Source: Anticarsia gemmatalis (taxonomy: Eukaryota > Arthropoda > Insecta > Lepidoptera > Erebidae). From it: DNA of 64,000 nt. Location: contig NC_134771.1 in assembly GCF_050436995.1 (NCBI RefSeq), positions 312,501-376,500 on the forward strand, written 5' to 3'. Below are positions 31,003-43,184 of this stretch, in pieces. Positions within the stretch are counted from its first letter, which is position 1. Every line of letters starts with the position of its first letter. The position numbers were made by a program, and so were the translations under genes. Below the pieces are notes generated by a model. The model made no database searches and was not told the origin of the DNA. It worked only from the letters and a program-made list of their open reading frames with translations.

Positions 31003-33183
31003 ATGTCGCTACCAAATCATTTCACGAACCCAGAAGACTACTTTAATGAAAGTCTTCAATTCTTTAAAGAATACCAATATCTATTCAACACATCTAATGT
31101 AGAAATTCTTATACATAATGTTTTAAACAAAATTAACGTTGACGCTACAAACATTAGAATATTTGAGGAAAAAATCAACTTAACGGAAATAAATGATGAG
31201 TTTTTAATCAATTTCTTTGATAAATTAAAGAGGTTACAAGTTTTTAATAAAGATTTTTTAGATGATGGCTTGGATTATGATATAGATGTCCCTGTAAGTC
31301 CGAAGAAAAAACATGAAATAATGTATTTGGCGAAAGAAATAAAGGAAACTTGTGATGATGTAGGCTGCGAGGTCGTGGTGGATTTTGGGTCTGGCTTGGT
31401 AAGAGAATATTTCCACAATTCTACGTTTGTTGTAGTTAATGCTACTAGTATTATAAATGCGAAAGTTTGTGAGTATGTATGTATGTTTGTTACGCTTTCA
31501 CGCAAATACTACTGAACCAATTACGATGCAATTTGGTATGTCGGCAGCTGAAGACTTTTTCGATCGGATCGGATCGGGATTTACAAGGGAAGGGATGTAA
31601 GTTTCAGAATTTTTCAGATAGGCTTGTTAGTTCCGCAGTATGCCCCTAGATGGCGTTGTCCTTTAAATAAATACACCTACTTCGTCGAAATTAAAAACTA
31701 TGGGCGTATTATGTAATAACCTATTTACTTATAACTCTTACCTTTATCTAATTCCAGGGCTACTTGGACCAGCTAATATTCCAAACAACAAACTTCAAAG
31801 TACTTGGAATCGAGTGCAATGAAAGCCATTACGTTGGCGCCAAAAAACGACAAAGAAAATATCACGAAGACTCTCTAGAACACGTTAAATATATCAAGCA
31901 TACAATTAAACCTAATTCTTACGAGAGTATCCAAATATTTTTACAAGAAAAGTTTCAAAATTGTAATAAATTTTGTATCACTGGACTCCATGCTTGCGCC
32001 GATTTGACCATAGACGCGATTGATATATTTTTGAAAATGGATACCGCAAAGGCAATTGCTATTATGCCTTGTTGTTATCATAAAATGGCTGAAGAAGATA
32101 GTCGGTTTAAAAATTTCCCGCTTAGTAAATGTCTGAGAGATATTTCTGTTAAATACAGAGGAGATGAGTTTATGAGGATTCCTTTCTTGCGGTTGGCAGC
32201 TCAACCACCGAATGTGGATGAAAAATTAAAGGACCTAGTATTTAATCTGTTGTCGAGAGCTGTTTTGCAATTGTACGCGCATAAACGTAAGTTATCTTAA
32301 TCTATCTATACTAATATTATAAAGCTGAAGAGTTTGTTTGTTTGTTTGTTTGTTTGTTTGTTTGAACGCGCTAATCTCAGGAACTACTGGTCCGATTTGA
32401 AAAATTCTTTCGGTGTTAGATAGCCCATTTATCGAGGAAGGCTATAGGCTATATAACATCACGCTAAGGTCATTAGGAGCGGAGTAGTAACGAAAAATGT
32501 TACAAAAACGGGGAAAATTTTGACACATTCTCTTAGGTGACGCATACGAAGTTGCGCGGGTCAGCTAGTCATAGATATTTTAAGTTCGAGCTTAATGTAC
32601 CCGAAGGAGTAAGCCGTTAAAAACGTCATCTACTAAATCCCGCGAAATTAGCCAAACTTCATGCTGATTGTTCAACACTCCAATAGCACTTTATCCGACC
32701 CGAGAATCAAACCCAAATCTTGTGATAGTTGCAGTCCCTCTCAGACATCAGGCAGGAGCAGTTGAAACTAATTACCTACATTTGATTTTTACAGACAACT
32801 GCAAGCTGAAAAGAAACAAACGAAAACCAGTGAAAACGAAAAACATGGACAATAATTTTGATACTTACATCCAAGATGCAGCAACTACAGGCTTTTCCTT
32901 AACCAAACTGGAACTTTTCGGCAGTATGAATACGATTGATAATACAGAATTTGATATCGGAGAACTTAAGACCTTATGGAATGAAATAGACGAAGAAAAA
33001 TTCAAATTGGCGGGAATTTATATTCTGTTACAAAATAATTTACAGCCAGTCATAGAGAATTTTGTATTGTATGATAGATTACTTTATTTAAAGGAAAATG
33101 GGGTAAAACATTGTAGCTTTAAGAAAATATTGAATGAAAAGACTTCGCCGAGATGCTTAGCTTTAGTTGCGCATAAAGATTAA
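31003..33183 (+). CDS. Mettl25: METTL25-type methyltransferase, 3 exons
   Basis: Putative S-adenosylmethionine-dependent methyltransferase of the METTL25/METTL25B (RRNAD1) group; its substrate is not established here. Exons: 31003-31398, 31758-32286 and 32795-33183; donors GTAAGA and GTAAGT, acceptors TTCCAG and TTACAG, phases 0 then 1, total 437 aa. Motif I, VVDFGSGLGYLDQL, spans the first junction at about residues 125-138. TGLHACADL is at about 208-216, MPCCYHKM at about 235-242, and the C-terminus SPRCLALVAHKD matches the family end. It is nearer in length to METTL25B (about 475 aa) than to METTL25 (about 600 aa), so the exact paralogue is uncertain. Both introns carry dispersed repeats close to the donor sites. 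An AG precedes the ATG by 7 nt, so a non-coding exon further upstream is possible. Confidence 0.85.
31443..31600 (+). mobile_element. MITE/Helitron-like fragment in METTL25 intron 1
   Basis: Begins ACTAGTATTATAAATGCGAA then AGTTTGTGAGTATGTATGTA, and includes TTACGCTTTCACGCAAATAC. It lies 44 bp after the exon 1 donor and produces a spurious extension of the reading frame if the intron is not removed. Confidence 0.65.
32305..32569 (+). mobile_element. Helitron-like element in METTL25 intron 2
   Basis: Starts TCTATACTAATATTATAAAG with CTGAAGAG and a (GTTT) run of seven, then AACGCGCTAATCTCAGGAAC, and ends GCGCGGGTCAGCTAG. It is a complete-looking copy of the 12945 family. It begins 18 bp after the exon 2 donor. 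Confidence 0.75.
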
Positions 33184-34101
33184 TAAAAAATATCACACGC
33201 AAAGCCCAGTTTTATTTTCAATACCTATTAAACTTAACAAAGCATTTCACAGATCGCAGATTTTTTACTGAATATTAGGTATTGAATAAATATTCGAAAT
33301 ACCTTCTTCGTTGTTAACTTAGATTGAGTAACTGCAATCGTATGATACCGGGTTCAATTCTCACATCAGACAATGCTGTTAGATTTTGTTTTATCTATTT
33401 CCGTAACGATAAAGTGAGAAAAAAAGGATCGCCAAAGACAAAGAGCATGTAGGTATACACTAACTAAAATAAGGTAGGTAGGTAATATATTGCATACCTA
33501 GTAGGTATTACAGTAAAAAGTTATCGAACCCTTTAAACAAAGACATTAGCATCAACTGATCATTTGTTAAGATAATTTCCTCATTATAATTGCCGTGGGA
33601 AGTCGTCATTAGATTATAACAAGCCTACAGCTTCATTCTATTCCTAACGTATTCATTCATTGGTTAATTTTTGTTGTTTTTGTCAAATTCGCTGAATTCG
33701 CTGTATTGATTGACTAGTGTAGCACCAAGTGCAGTAAGAAAAGGCGAAAATAGTAAGTTTTGGATCACTTTATGTTGTAATGTCGGTATTACTGAAAAAA
33801 AAAATGGTTCTTCTTAGTTATTATAGTCATTTTAGTCTCTTCTTTCTAGATCAGGACTATATGCATCGTAATAACTTCGAAATAATTATGTAACAATCGA
33901 CTAAAATAAATTTAGACGGATACTAAGTGAAACATTTCCTTCCAATAGTAAGTTGGTCGTCCATCACTAGTTGTCGTTGTGAGAATCGTTGCGAAGCGTT
34001 TGCTGCGACTGCGTTAAATTTTGATCGCGAATTTCCTGTTACATTCGTGACCACACAATATTTATTAACGTTTTTACTAATAAACACATAGTTTTTATTA
34101 A
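33184..34101. other. METTL25 3' end and DAZAP2-like 5' region
   Basis: An AATAAA hexamer overlaps the METTL25 stop (TAATAAAAAA at 33181) and another is at about 33284. The remainder up to the ATG at 34102 has no coding exon and is presumably the promoter and 5' UTR of the DAZAP2-like gene. No TATA box or known motif was assigned. Confidence 0.45.
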
Positions 34102-37100
34102 ATGGCAGACAAGAAAGGTATTTATGCATTTCAATTATTATTTTCTTTGTTCTTTTCTTATTATGCGTTTTGACATGTGTAACGTCATGAAAGGGCCTTG
34201 AGATACAAGTTTTAGCTAGAAAAACAATTATTTAGCCCTTCAGCGCACGATTGGAGCGTTGGGGGCAGTCTATTTAGTGAAAATTGGGTTGAAATAATGG
34301 AATAAAAGTGAGGCGCGGTAGATCGATAATTACAATAATCCAAGATGGTTGACCACCCCTAACTCAAGGCGGGATATAATTCTGTTCTAATTTTAGGTCC
34401 ATTCATCGCTGTAACTCATTCAGAAGTCCATATTTCAGTCCTCAATGGCATTTTTCGGCGTTAAAATCGCCCTAAATCTTACAATAAGCGAAAAAATGAA
34501 CAGTGTTCTAGCTTTTGAGAAAATTCATCATGGTGGTTAAAATCTCTTAGTTTATTGACCTAAAACGTTTTGATGCGAACCCATTCATCCTCGTAACGAT
34601 CTAGCGTAAATAGGTCAAGGACTTGTACCAACCTCTTTGCTCAATATGCCTCTGAAATATTCATGGCTGACAAATATCTGCATCAAATTAACTCTTAATG
34701 TATTCTTTAATTTAAATACATTCTAATTGATCTAATTTAAATTCAGATGGAAATATGGTTATGTGCTCACTGTTATGCAGTTGGGCATAGACTTACCCTC
34801 AGTTTTTTTTAAAACATCAGTCTTTTGCACATGTAACTATTTTATCAGGCTGGCTCCCTAGTTAGCAGAGCTCTAATCCGAAACTTTACCTTATTCAATC
34901 AATGGCTATAACTTCTGAACAGACAAGCCACACCCACAATGATTTCATTGCAATCTTCTAATATCAATAAAATGATTATTAGGTTCCATTATCCCCTGCT
35001 GCAATGAAAATGAAATCATTTATCAAATTAGGCCAAATATTGATGCTTCCCAATTTGTATTCTGCTAGCTCAGCTGTTTAGTCATTGAGTGGTTTGAACA
35101 AATGACAATAGATTGAGCAATAACCATGCAAAAAAATTATATGTCTAAATTCCAAATAAACTGGATGACTATCAAGAAAAAAGCACATTTGAATTTTCAA
35201 TCTAGTATACTTACTTACTAATATTATAAAAGGGAGCTCCATCAGCTTTAGTAAGGAAACAATTATCATACATACACAATGTCATGCCGTAGGGTAGGTT
35301 AGCATGATTAATGTCCCACTGCTGGGCAAGTGTCTCCTCCCAGAATGAGGGAGGGGCTAAGCCTAGAGTCCACCATGCTGCCCAAATGCATGTGGGGGAT
35401 AAATATAGCCTTTGAAAAAGATCTGTACTATATTTGTGAGAAACAGAGCTACAACTTTAGAGCTAATATACTATGTTAGCATATGGTGTTGATTGCTTAA
35501 ACACTTCTCAACTATGAAGTAAAATATTATAATTTATTCTCATTGTATCTCAACACAGTTCTATTTCATAATCTATGGCTGACCCCATCTCATTAGTAAA
35601 GCAAATTAGAATAAACCGTTTGTTGTCTCTGGTCAGTCTTAGTATTCATAAATTAGTATACAACCTTCATGATGTTACATATGTTAAAGCAGACTCCATA
35701 TTAAAAAGCTTTGTAGTAGCATTTTCTAAATGAAATACACTGGCTGTATGGAGTTTACCAGTGTTTAATAAAAAGTTTAATGCCCATAGATTTATAAGGA
35801 TGGTTCCACATTGAATTGACTGTCTGAAAAGAATATAAGCCTTATAATCGGTGAACAATCAAAGTTTTTAGAAAACTCTCTTACATCTAGGTTACAACTT
35901 TATAAATATTGATTGCGAAACATATTAAAATGCTGATTTTTTAAAAGTTTCTATAGTTATGTGACCGTTTTGTAAGAGAGTTTTCTAAAGGGGTGCGTAA
36001 GACAGTTCCGATTGTTGCGCGCTACATGAGACATGATGATAATACAAGTTACCTACACCCTCCCCACTCCCAGTCGCCGCCCCCCCTCTACAGGAGCCGC
36101 GAGTGCGCCGGCGCAGTCCCCGCGCGGCAGTCGACTAATCGCTATCATGTAATGAAATCACATAGAATTTTTCTTTCTTTATTTTTCTTTTTTTTTGGAA
36201 ACATAGTTAGAGATCAAGAGACAAATATGATATGTGCGTATCGGCGTGTGGACGATCGTATGTGTTATTTATTCGATTGTAACCCGTTCATTTTGGCTAG
36301 ACTGCCATAATAATAAATAAATAAAATTATTCATTTGACGGAGTTGGTATGCACATTTTATAAATTAGTTTACGTTTCAAAATATCGATGTTAACACGCT
36401 TTGAAGTCCAAAATTATAGCAGTCAAGTCTTTATTATGTTTTTCTATATGAATCTAATAAGTAATTACGTACAAAAAAGTACACATTTGTTTAAATATTT
36501 TCATATAAATTTAATACGTTTTTTTACACAAATCTTTCGAGACTGGTTGACATGAAGCTAAATGGTTGGCTGTACAGTAGATGTCTTTTGCTTGATACTA
36601 TTTGTATAGTTGGTACGGTCTCAGATTTGTGACTCAATGAAGTACGTAATTGCTTGTCCGATTTCTTAGTTAACCATGTCTTACTTAAAAAATAAGTTGT
36701 TCTAAGTCTTCAGGCCCTGTTTGTAGTAATATTTTGAAAATTAACATGAAATACAGACAGGGCTTGCTTTAAATATGTGTCTTAGCTAATTATTAATTAT
36801 TTCTTTCAACATTTTTTATTTCAAACGAATTTAGTTCACAGCTTATTTTTTATTGTTTTAACACTTAATTTTTTAAGTTCTAATAATTACTGGTGATAAA
36901 TACTTTTTGGAACAACAAGTTTAAAATTTGAATTTCTAAACCGGTAGTTATTAATATGTTGCTAGTTCATGCACCTTTACTAACTATGACGCAGTATTGC
37001 CTGTTGAGAAAAATGAATTATTAAAATATTGCCTGATAGTTGAGCTTCCCTATTGTGATTTAAATTTAATAAATAGGGTTGCCTTGTGTTTGTTTTATTT

Positions 37101-40100
37101 TCGTTTTCCTACTATAGAATAAGCTAACTTTTTAGTAATAATGTTATCCAAAATAAATGACAAGAAATTTACACAATTTTAATCATTTTTAGTCGAGCAG
37201 TTTTCTAAGTATTGTCGTTTATTTTTTCGTGTTGAACCTGAAACTTTTATTCAGTGATTCTGAATTGAGTTTCAGTGACGATCGCACAAAAAAGCTAGCT
37301 ACTTTTTGTTACTGACTATGAGACGTGATTTTTGCAATTTTTGCATAAAAATAATATTAACCTTTTTGCAAAATTCGCGTCAATTATTACATAAGATCGT
37401 GTGTCTACTAATACTAACTTAAATAAATAGAAAATAGTGAAATATGCCTTAAATACAAAATATAATTATTTCCAGTAAATATTTATCACTATTTTGTATT
37501 TATTTCACAGTCTACAAATGTATTTTTGTAGACATTTTTATGTAAGGTGATGGTAAAATTGGCACTGACAAATACAAATACAAAAATACAATTGTTATTG
37601 CCAATTTTTCTAGTTGTATGTTTAATTTACACAAATGTTTAACAAATTAATTTTAGTTAATGTATTTTTTAAATACATTCTCTAAAATGAGACTTTGAAT
37701 CCTTTACATCGGTAACTTAGAATATGGTACTTAGAATAAAGTTTAAGATGACAGGATTTTAGGTCGAAATAAGTCAATATGTTAACGGGAATGACACAAT
37801 TGTTAGTGCGTGTGTGATTAGATATAAGATTGCAAATACACATCACTATTTTGAATAAAAAACCGTCACAAAAAATATTTTTTCAGAGTATGTATTGACG
37901 TGAAAAATGATGTGTCTTTGCTTCATTGTTTTCAGTACTTATTCAGTGCTGAAAACAATACTGCATGCAAATATAAGCTTAATCGAAGGACAGGAAAGTA
38001 TGCCAGTTGTGACCCTCTCATAAAACTGGACATTTTACTACTAACACTTGAACACGGACATAAATATTCTGACACCATATTATTATAGGATCCGCATTGT
38101 TTTATAATACAATTTTAGTTTATATTTACATTTTCTCAACTTCCTTTTGGTCTTTTTTGGTCGGTTTCAGTCTTTTACAGGGATTCCGGATGTTGAAATT
38201 AATATTTTTTAAACTAAATTTATTCACAGCAGTCATAAATATGCGTTTTCTTGTAGTTTGTTGTTATATTTGTACGATATAGCAATAAACTCCCCTGCTT
38301 GTTGCAATCAAATAATAAAATTAAGCTTTTACAGAAAGTATTTTGTGTCTGCCGTGCTGAAAAGTTTGCTATTCTGAATAGATAATGGCAATATTTTCAG
38401 TAATGGTTATAATTTAGTATTTAATGTTTAGGTGAGGGATGTTACCAGGTTTTTTGTGGTTTGACAACATCCGTTGATATGAGAATTTTGCTGTTGTTAG
38501 CAGCTTATCCATTTAATTTTGTGACGAGCATGACTTTTGACGTTTAATTTCAACGAGCTTCTACTAGTAGTGTTATTTGTTTGATGTTCTAGTGATAGAT
38601 GTTAATTAGTAATTAGGTGATTTTTATAATTATTTCGTGTTTGTTGTTGCATGATTTAGTTAAATGTTTTTATTAGATAATTTGTGTTGTTCACTCTTGC
38701 ATGTTTCTGTGTCCTTCAACGCACAAATATCATAGATTTGTTTTTTTTTTGCTTTTCCTTGCATCTGAGCTTTTTTTAGTATTGAACAGCAAAATATCGT
38801 ATTTAAAATGAAAAGAGACAACAAAAAATCTTGGTACACTTGTTCAATAGTTAGATATTAAATAGAATATGAATATATTTTTTTATTTCGAGGAATGTTC
38901 ACATGTATACACGTTTCGCCAGTTCTTGGCTGTCGTTTTGTGACCATGAACTTGACATATGAAAGAAAAAACTTAAAAAAACATGAGTCAGTTTTTAGCC
39001 TAACAAAAAATGGCGGATTTAAAACTTTGTTGTGAGTTCACGGTCATAATTATAAATAAATATTGTATTTTTTAAAAGGTTCCTTATCGTGTGATGATTG
39101 TTTTGTTATTTAAGATTTATTAATGAAAATACATTTGGATGGTCACACTAGTGTTTTTTGCACAGAGCTTGAGTTAATATACTGATTATATGGCAACATT
39201 TATATACCTGTATTAAAAAAAGTTTACGAGAAATCAAGATTTATGGGTGATTTTCTATATATTATTGTTTTTTGTCTATGGTTCATATAGTCAGTTGAAG
39301 CTAGGGTGACCATGAAAAGGAATGCATTGTAAATAACTAATTTGGTAGGCGTCAGCACTCACAGTCGTGTTGATAATACATGAACCTACCAAATTTACTG
39401 TATTTTATAAACTCCGGACCGATGGCTTTAAATATTTTTTTACTATAATAAAAAATATTTTTTGCCCTTCGGTACGGGGTGATGTGAGACACGGAGTTTT
39501 TCAAATTAATTGTATTTAAATTAAATGTTTAGTTTTTTGAAAAACTCTTGTGGTAACGCGTTGTATGGGCATCGCTTATCGTTTAACACTGGCGTATGTG
39601 AAAAAGCGTAGATCAAACGAGAAAAAAAACAAAATTTTCTTTATAAAATTCGAAATTTGGAACAATCGTTTAATCTATGTCCAAACGTCACATTAAAAGA
39701 ACTTTACTACAGATACTTGTCTCTTTCTTGCATATAAAATACGAATGTAAGAACGAGATGGCAGTATTTCTCAGTGTTTTAATCAGCTGTAGTGAAAAAA
39801 CTACTACAGCATATACCCGTCTCTTTCTTGCACTAAAATACGTGTGTAAGAGCGAGATGGCAGTTTTTGTATGTTGTAATCAGCTGTAGTGAGGTGGTAT
39901 GTTTAGTGTGACGTCATCACTGCGTCAAGCGTGAATGCTCGGGCTTGGGTTGCGGCGCGCAATGCGCGGAAAAACGCGCCCTGCACGATATCTCATGTGC
40001 TACATCACTTGTATGAAAAATAAAGATTATTTGGGATTTTTTTTTGCGAAAAATAATGCGGTAATATTTTTAAATGTTGAACACTTTAAGTCAGGAAATT

Positions 40101-43100
40101 TTGGTCTTTACCCCGAACAAACAAAAAAAAAACAAAAAGTAGTAATTTCTACACCAAAACAGCAGCAGGGGGAGCAAAGCTACCTAGTTATTATTCTAGG
40201 AGATACTTAATGCCTAGCAGTGGGACGAATTTCGGCCTTTAGCCTTTTGATGCCGAAAGATAATCTTTCACTCGGGATATAGAACAGTACCTCAAATTAT
40301 GACTGTATTGGACTCAATATTCGTTTACTTGTTTGTTTGATATATAATTTTCGAAATAAAGAAATGGGTTAGCTGCATTTTAATTAAAAAACTTTTACTT
40401 CTAATTCCTATCTAAAGCCAGAAAAGTTATTTACTACTAATACTCATTTTACTAAAAAAAGTTAGTTCAACATTTAAAACCAAACCGCTTGTTAACTCAA
40501 AATCCCGCCCACTAGTGATGTGTACATGCGATAGTGTTGTGCGCGGGTCTAGAACGCGCGTGAACAGTGGAGTTGTTGCAGTGACGCCGCCGCTGGGCGC
40601 GTACCCGCAGCCGCAGCCGCCGCAGGGACCCTTCCTGCCGGCGCCCCCGCACCAGGCCGCGCCGCAGTATGGAGGTTAGTTTAATAACTATTCTGATAGA
40701 TTTTTGTGATGATTTTCACCTTAGGTGATAATGTTTTAAGTTGTTTGTTAAATTGATTCGTTTTCGAGTAAATCGTATAGGAGTTTTTTACAGCTCAATA
40801 AGGCAGGAAGGAAAGAAGGGATTCTTGAAGGCATGTTAAGTCCCCAACCCGCACTTTGTTAACGTGATAGACTCAAAAGACTCCATTTTTCAAGAGATTC
40901 TAGTTCAGTTTAAGGAGTTAAAAACGTGGGTTTTAACGAATCTCATCTGGGCATAAAATTTCACCAGACGAACTTGCATCGAAGCTACTACAGTTTGCCG
41001 GAAGAGGTGGCTTAATACCAATATAGAACAAAGAATGCGTGGCTAGGGACATGTGTAGTTGATGTAACCAATCAATAGCAGAGTGTAGTTTAGCATTTTT
41101 ACCTGTAAAATACACAAAAGCAAACTCTTGACGTCCTATTTCTCCCTCAAGTCTCGAACATCATCCTGGAACTTACCTACAATCATTTACCCCCTCTACA
41201 ACCTTATAAATAAGTTCTTCCCCCCACAGTGGCGGGCGGATCCCCGTACGGCGTGACGTTCGGCGGAGCGGGCGCGGGCGCGGGCGGAGTGTACGCGCCG
41301 CCCCCCTACGAACAGCTGCAGCACCACCAGGCCATACCCGCGCTTAGTCAGCAGCTACCGGTATGTAGATAATAAACTATAGCAGGATCATTGATTGAGC
41401 CAATTGCAATTTAATACTTATCATCAGCCTAGCCTTTGTACCAACTACGTTGGAGCCGGCTTCCAGTCTCATCAGATGCAGCTGAATACCAGTGTTTTAC
41501 ATGAAACGACTGACTGTCGGACCACCACAACCCAGTTACCTGGGTTATAACAGGATACCCTTCGGTAAGACTGCTTGTCAGACTTTCAAGCTTCTGACTA
41601 CTGTTAACGACTGTCAAAGATTTTCGAAAATGGCAGCCGGGAGGTCGGGACCCACAATTTAATGTGCCTTCCGAAACACAGATGAGCTCGATATGTATAA
41701 GATGGACACCCTTCCACGGAACAACCTCGGCTCTAGCTTAACCTCAGAGATCGATCCGCGCGGCTCTTGTCCACTAAGCCACGAGCTCCTCTCCTCTTCT
41801 CATGATAGGAGCATCTGCTTACATGACATTAGTATTGAATTCTTAGGATACATTTCAAGAGCATACTGTGGTACTTACTTATGGTTACATATACTGTAAA
41901 AAATATCCACAAACTTCAATATTTATCCCGGTAATTCTCTTCCAGCAAATGTACAGTCCAGCAGCGGCGATGTACGCGGCGGCGGCGGGCTACCCGGGCT
42001 ACATCGGCTACCCGGTGCAGTACTACCCGTACTACCCCACCGCGGTCCAGCCCTCCATACAACCACTGCGGCCTACTATCATGATCCCTGTGAGTTGACG
42101 ATGAAAATTAAAGACTTTTGTGGTGTTGGGGTGGTGAATAAAGTGATTGGAATTTTCGGCGTAGTACTGGGACATAAATGGGTTCAAAAAAAGGATAGAA
42201 ATATGGGGTTTGCGGCTATTGAAACTTTAAAATCGTAGGTTGGCTCAATATTATGAAATTGTGTTTGGTTTGGCTGACAGGCAATTTGCTACAGAATAAG
42301 TCGCAGATCTTCGTACTTTAAAGACTACGTAATGCTATTGTTGTTCTAAATATATTTTGGTTTTCCAGCCGTGACCTTGCACTTCTAGCCTCTTTTTCAA
42401 GATTTTTGGCCTATAAGTTATACACATATTAAAGATTCAAAGTCTGGGAGACCTTCTTTGTCCTTCGATCTTAATACCTAATAGTATTTTGTAAAGTGAC
42501 TTATTCAGTGTCCAGTGAGAGTCTGTTAATAACTGTAACTGTATGCTTGTGTACAGAACGGTTTCGAGGCGGGCGGCCGATTCGAAGGCCTGGCACAGAC
42601 GCTGCTGCCGCCGGCGCCGCCCGGCGTGCCGCCCTCCCCCGCACACCTGGCCGCGCTGCAGCCGCACCAAGTGCTGTGAGTATATCATATACACATACTA
42701 TATAACTCTAAAATATATAACTCAAAGGTGACTGACATAGTGACCTATTTACGCAAAACTTGAATCCAAAAATACATGCAAAAATAGCGAGTGAGTAATG
42801 AATGAGTAATTGAGTGAGTGAACAAATGAAGGATTGAGTGAGTGAGTTAACGAATGAGTGAGCGAATGAATGAATGAGTGAGTGATTGAAGAAATGAGAG
42901 TGAATGAATGATTGAGTGAATGAGCGAATGAATGATTGAGTGAATGAACAAATGAATGAGAAATTGAGTGAGTGAATGAACGAATGAATGGGAAATTGAG
43001 TGAGTGAGTGAACGTATGAATGATTAATTGAGTGAGTGAGCGAACGATTAAATAAGAAATTGAGTGAGTGGTTGAAGGGCTTAAAGTATGCCATACCTTC

Positions 43101-43184
43101 AAGACTTGAAAAGAGACCTAAAATTCCTTTATTTTTTTTCCTAAATTACTAATGATTTTATTTATCACCCACAGTTGGCGTTAA
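34102..43184 (+). CDS. Dazap2: DAZAP2-like proline/tyrosine-rich protein, 6 coding exons
   Basis: Small adaptor protein related to DAZ-associated protein 2, which in mammals binds RNA-binding and signalling partners. Exons: 34102-34117 (MADKK), 40582-40674, 41230-41360, 41946-42089, 42557-42675 and 43175-43184; all GT-AG with matching phases, giving 170 aa against about 168 in mammals. It has VYAPPPYEQL (a PPxY site), then GYPGYIGYPVQYYPYYPT and IMIPNGFEAGGRFEGLA, followed by APPGVPPSPAHLAALQPHQVL, which parallel the DAZAP2 core. Two features differ: the first exon is 16 nt and lies 6.5 kb upstream, and the usual glycine-rich C-terminal tail is absent, the frame closing as LWR-stop after the last splice (or L-stop if exon 5 is read through). 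Exons are very GC-rich in an AT-rich setting. The tiny first and last exons are the least certain parts. Confidence 0.78.
36054..36140. promoter_or_regulatory. GC-rich patch in first intron
   Basis: A sharply GC-rich segment (CAGTCGCCGCCCCCCCTCTA, then GTGCGCCGGCGCAGTCCCCG) surrounded by AT-rich DNA. It includes a pyrimidine tract ending CTACAG followed by GAGCCGCGAGTGCGCC, which would suit a splice acceptor. It could be an alternative exon, a promoter island or a chance patch. Confidence 0.3.
39706..39893 (+). repeat. Two-copy tandem duplication, about 96 bp each
   Basis: CTACTACAG...GTCTCTTTCTTGCA...GAGATGGCAGT...AATCAGCTGTAGTGA occurs at 39706-39796 and again at 39802-39893 with substitutions. 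The copies are diverged, so the duplication is not recent. It lies about 0.7 kb before exon 2 of the DAZAP2-like gene. Confidence 0.8.
41420..41720 (+). repeat. LINE-like 3' tail
   Basis: Contains CATCAGCCTAGCCTTTGTAC, then TTGGAGCCGGCTTCCAGTCT and ATACCAGTGTTTTACATGAA. A reverse-strand relative is at 52130-52365. The phrase recurs in Lepidoptera as the end of a retrotransposon; no reverse transcriptase is present here. It is in intron 3 of the DAZAP2-like gene. Confidence 0.55.
42785..43075 (+). repeat. Degenerate tetranucleotide repeat (TGAG/TGAA)
   Basis: About 290 bp with 4-bp periodicity: GAGTGAGTGAATGAACGAAT and similar mixtures of TGAG, TGAA, CGAA and TGAT. Reverse-strand reading frames rich in His-Ser-Phe-Leu-Thr come from this periodicity and are not genes. 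It occupies most of the last intron of the DAZAP2-like gene, starting about 110 bp after its donor. Confidence 0.9.

Larger units (their letters stand above)
34118..40581 (+). other. Long first intron of the DAZAP2-like gene
   Basis: 6.5 kb without coding evidence. It contains a 'CCCACTGCTGGGCAAGTGTC' repeat at 35305-35400, a GC-rich patch at about 36054-36140, an internal tandem duplication at 39706-39893 and otherwise AT-rich sequence. Short reading frames in it lack family features. Confidence 0.5.

Noticed and set aside
31399..31515. C-terminal extension of METTL25 exon 1
   Set aside because: It reads through the GTAAGA donor into a MITE-like fragment. Splicing to 31758 restores the motif GSGLGYLDQL.
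42708..43102. Two overlapping reverse-strand frames rich in His, Ser, Phe, Leu and Thr
   Set aside because: They follow from the 4-bp periodicity of the TGAG/TGAA repeat and have no family features.
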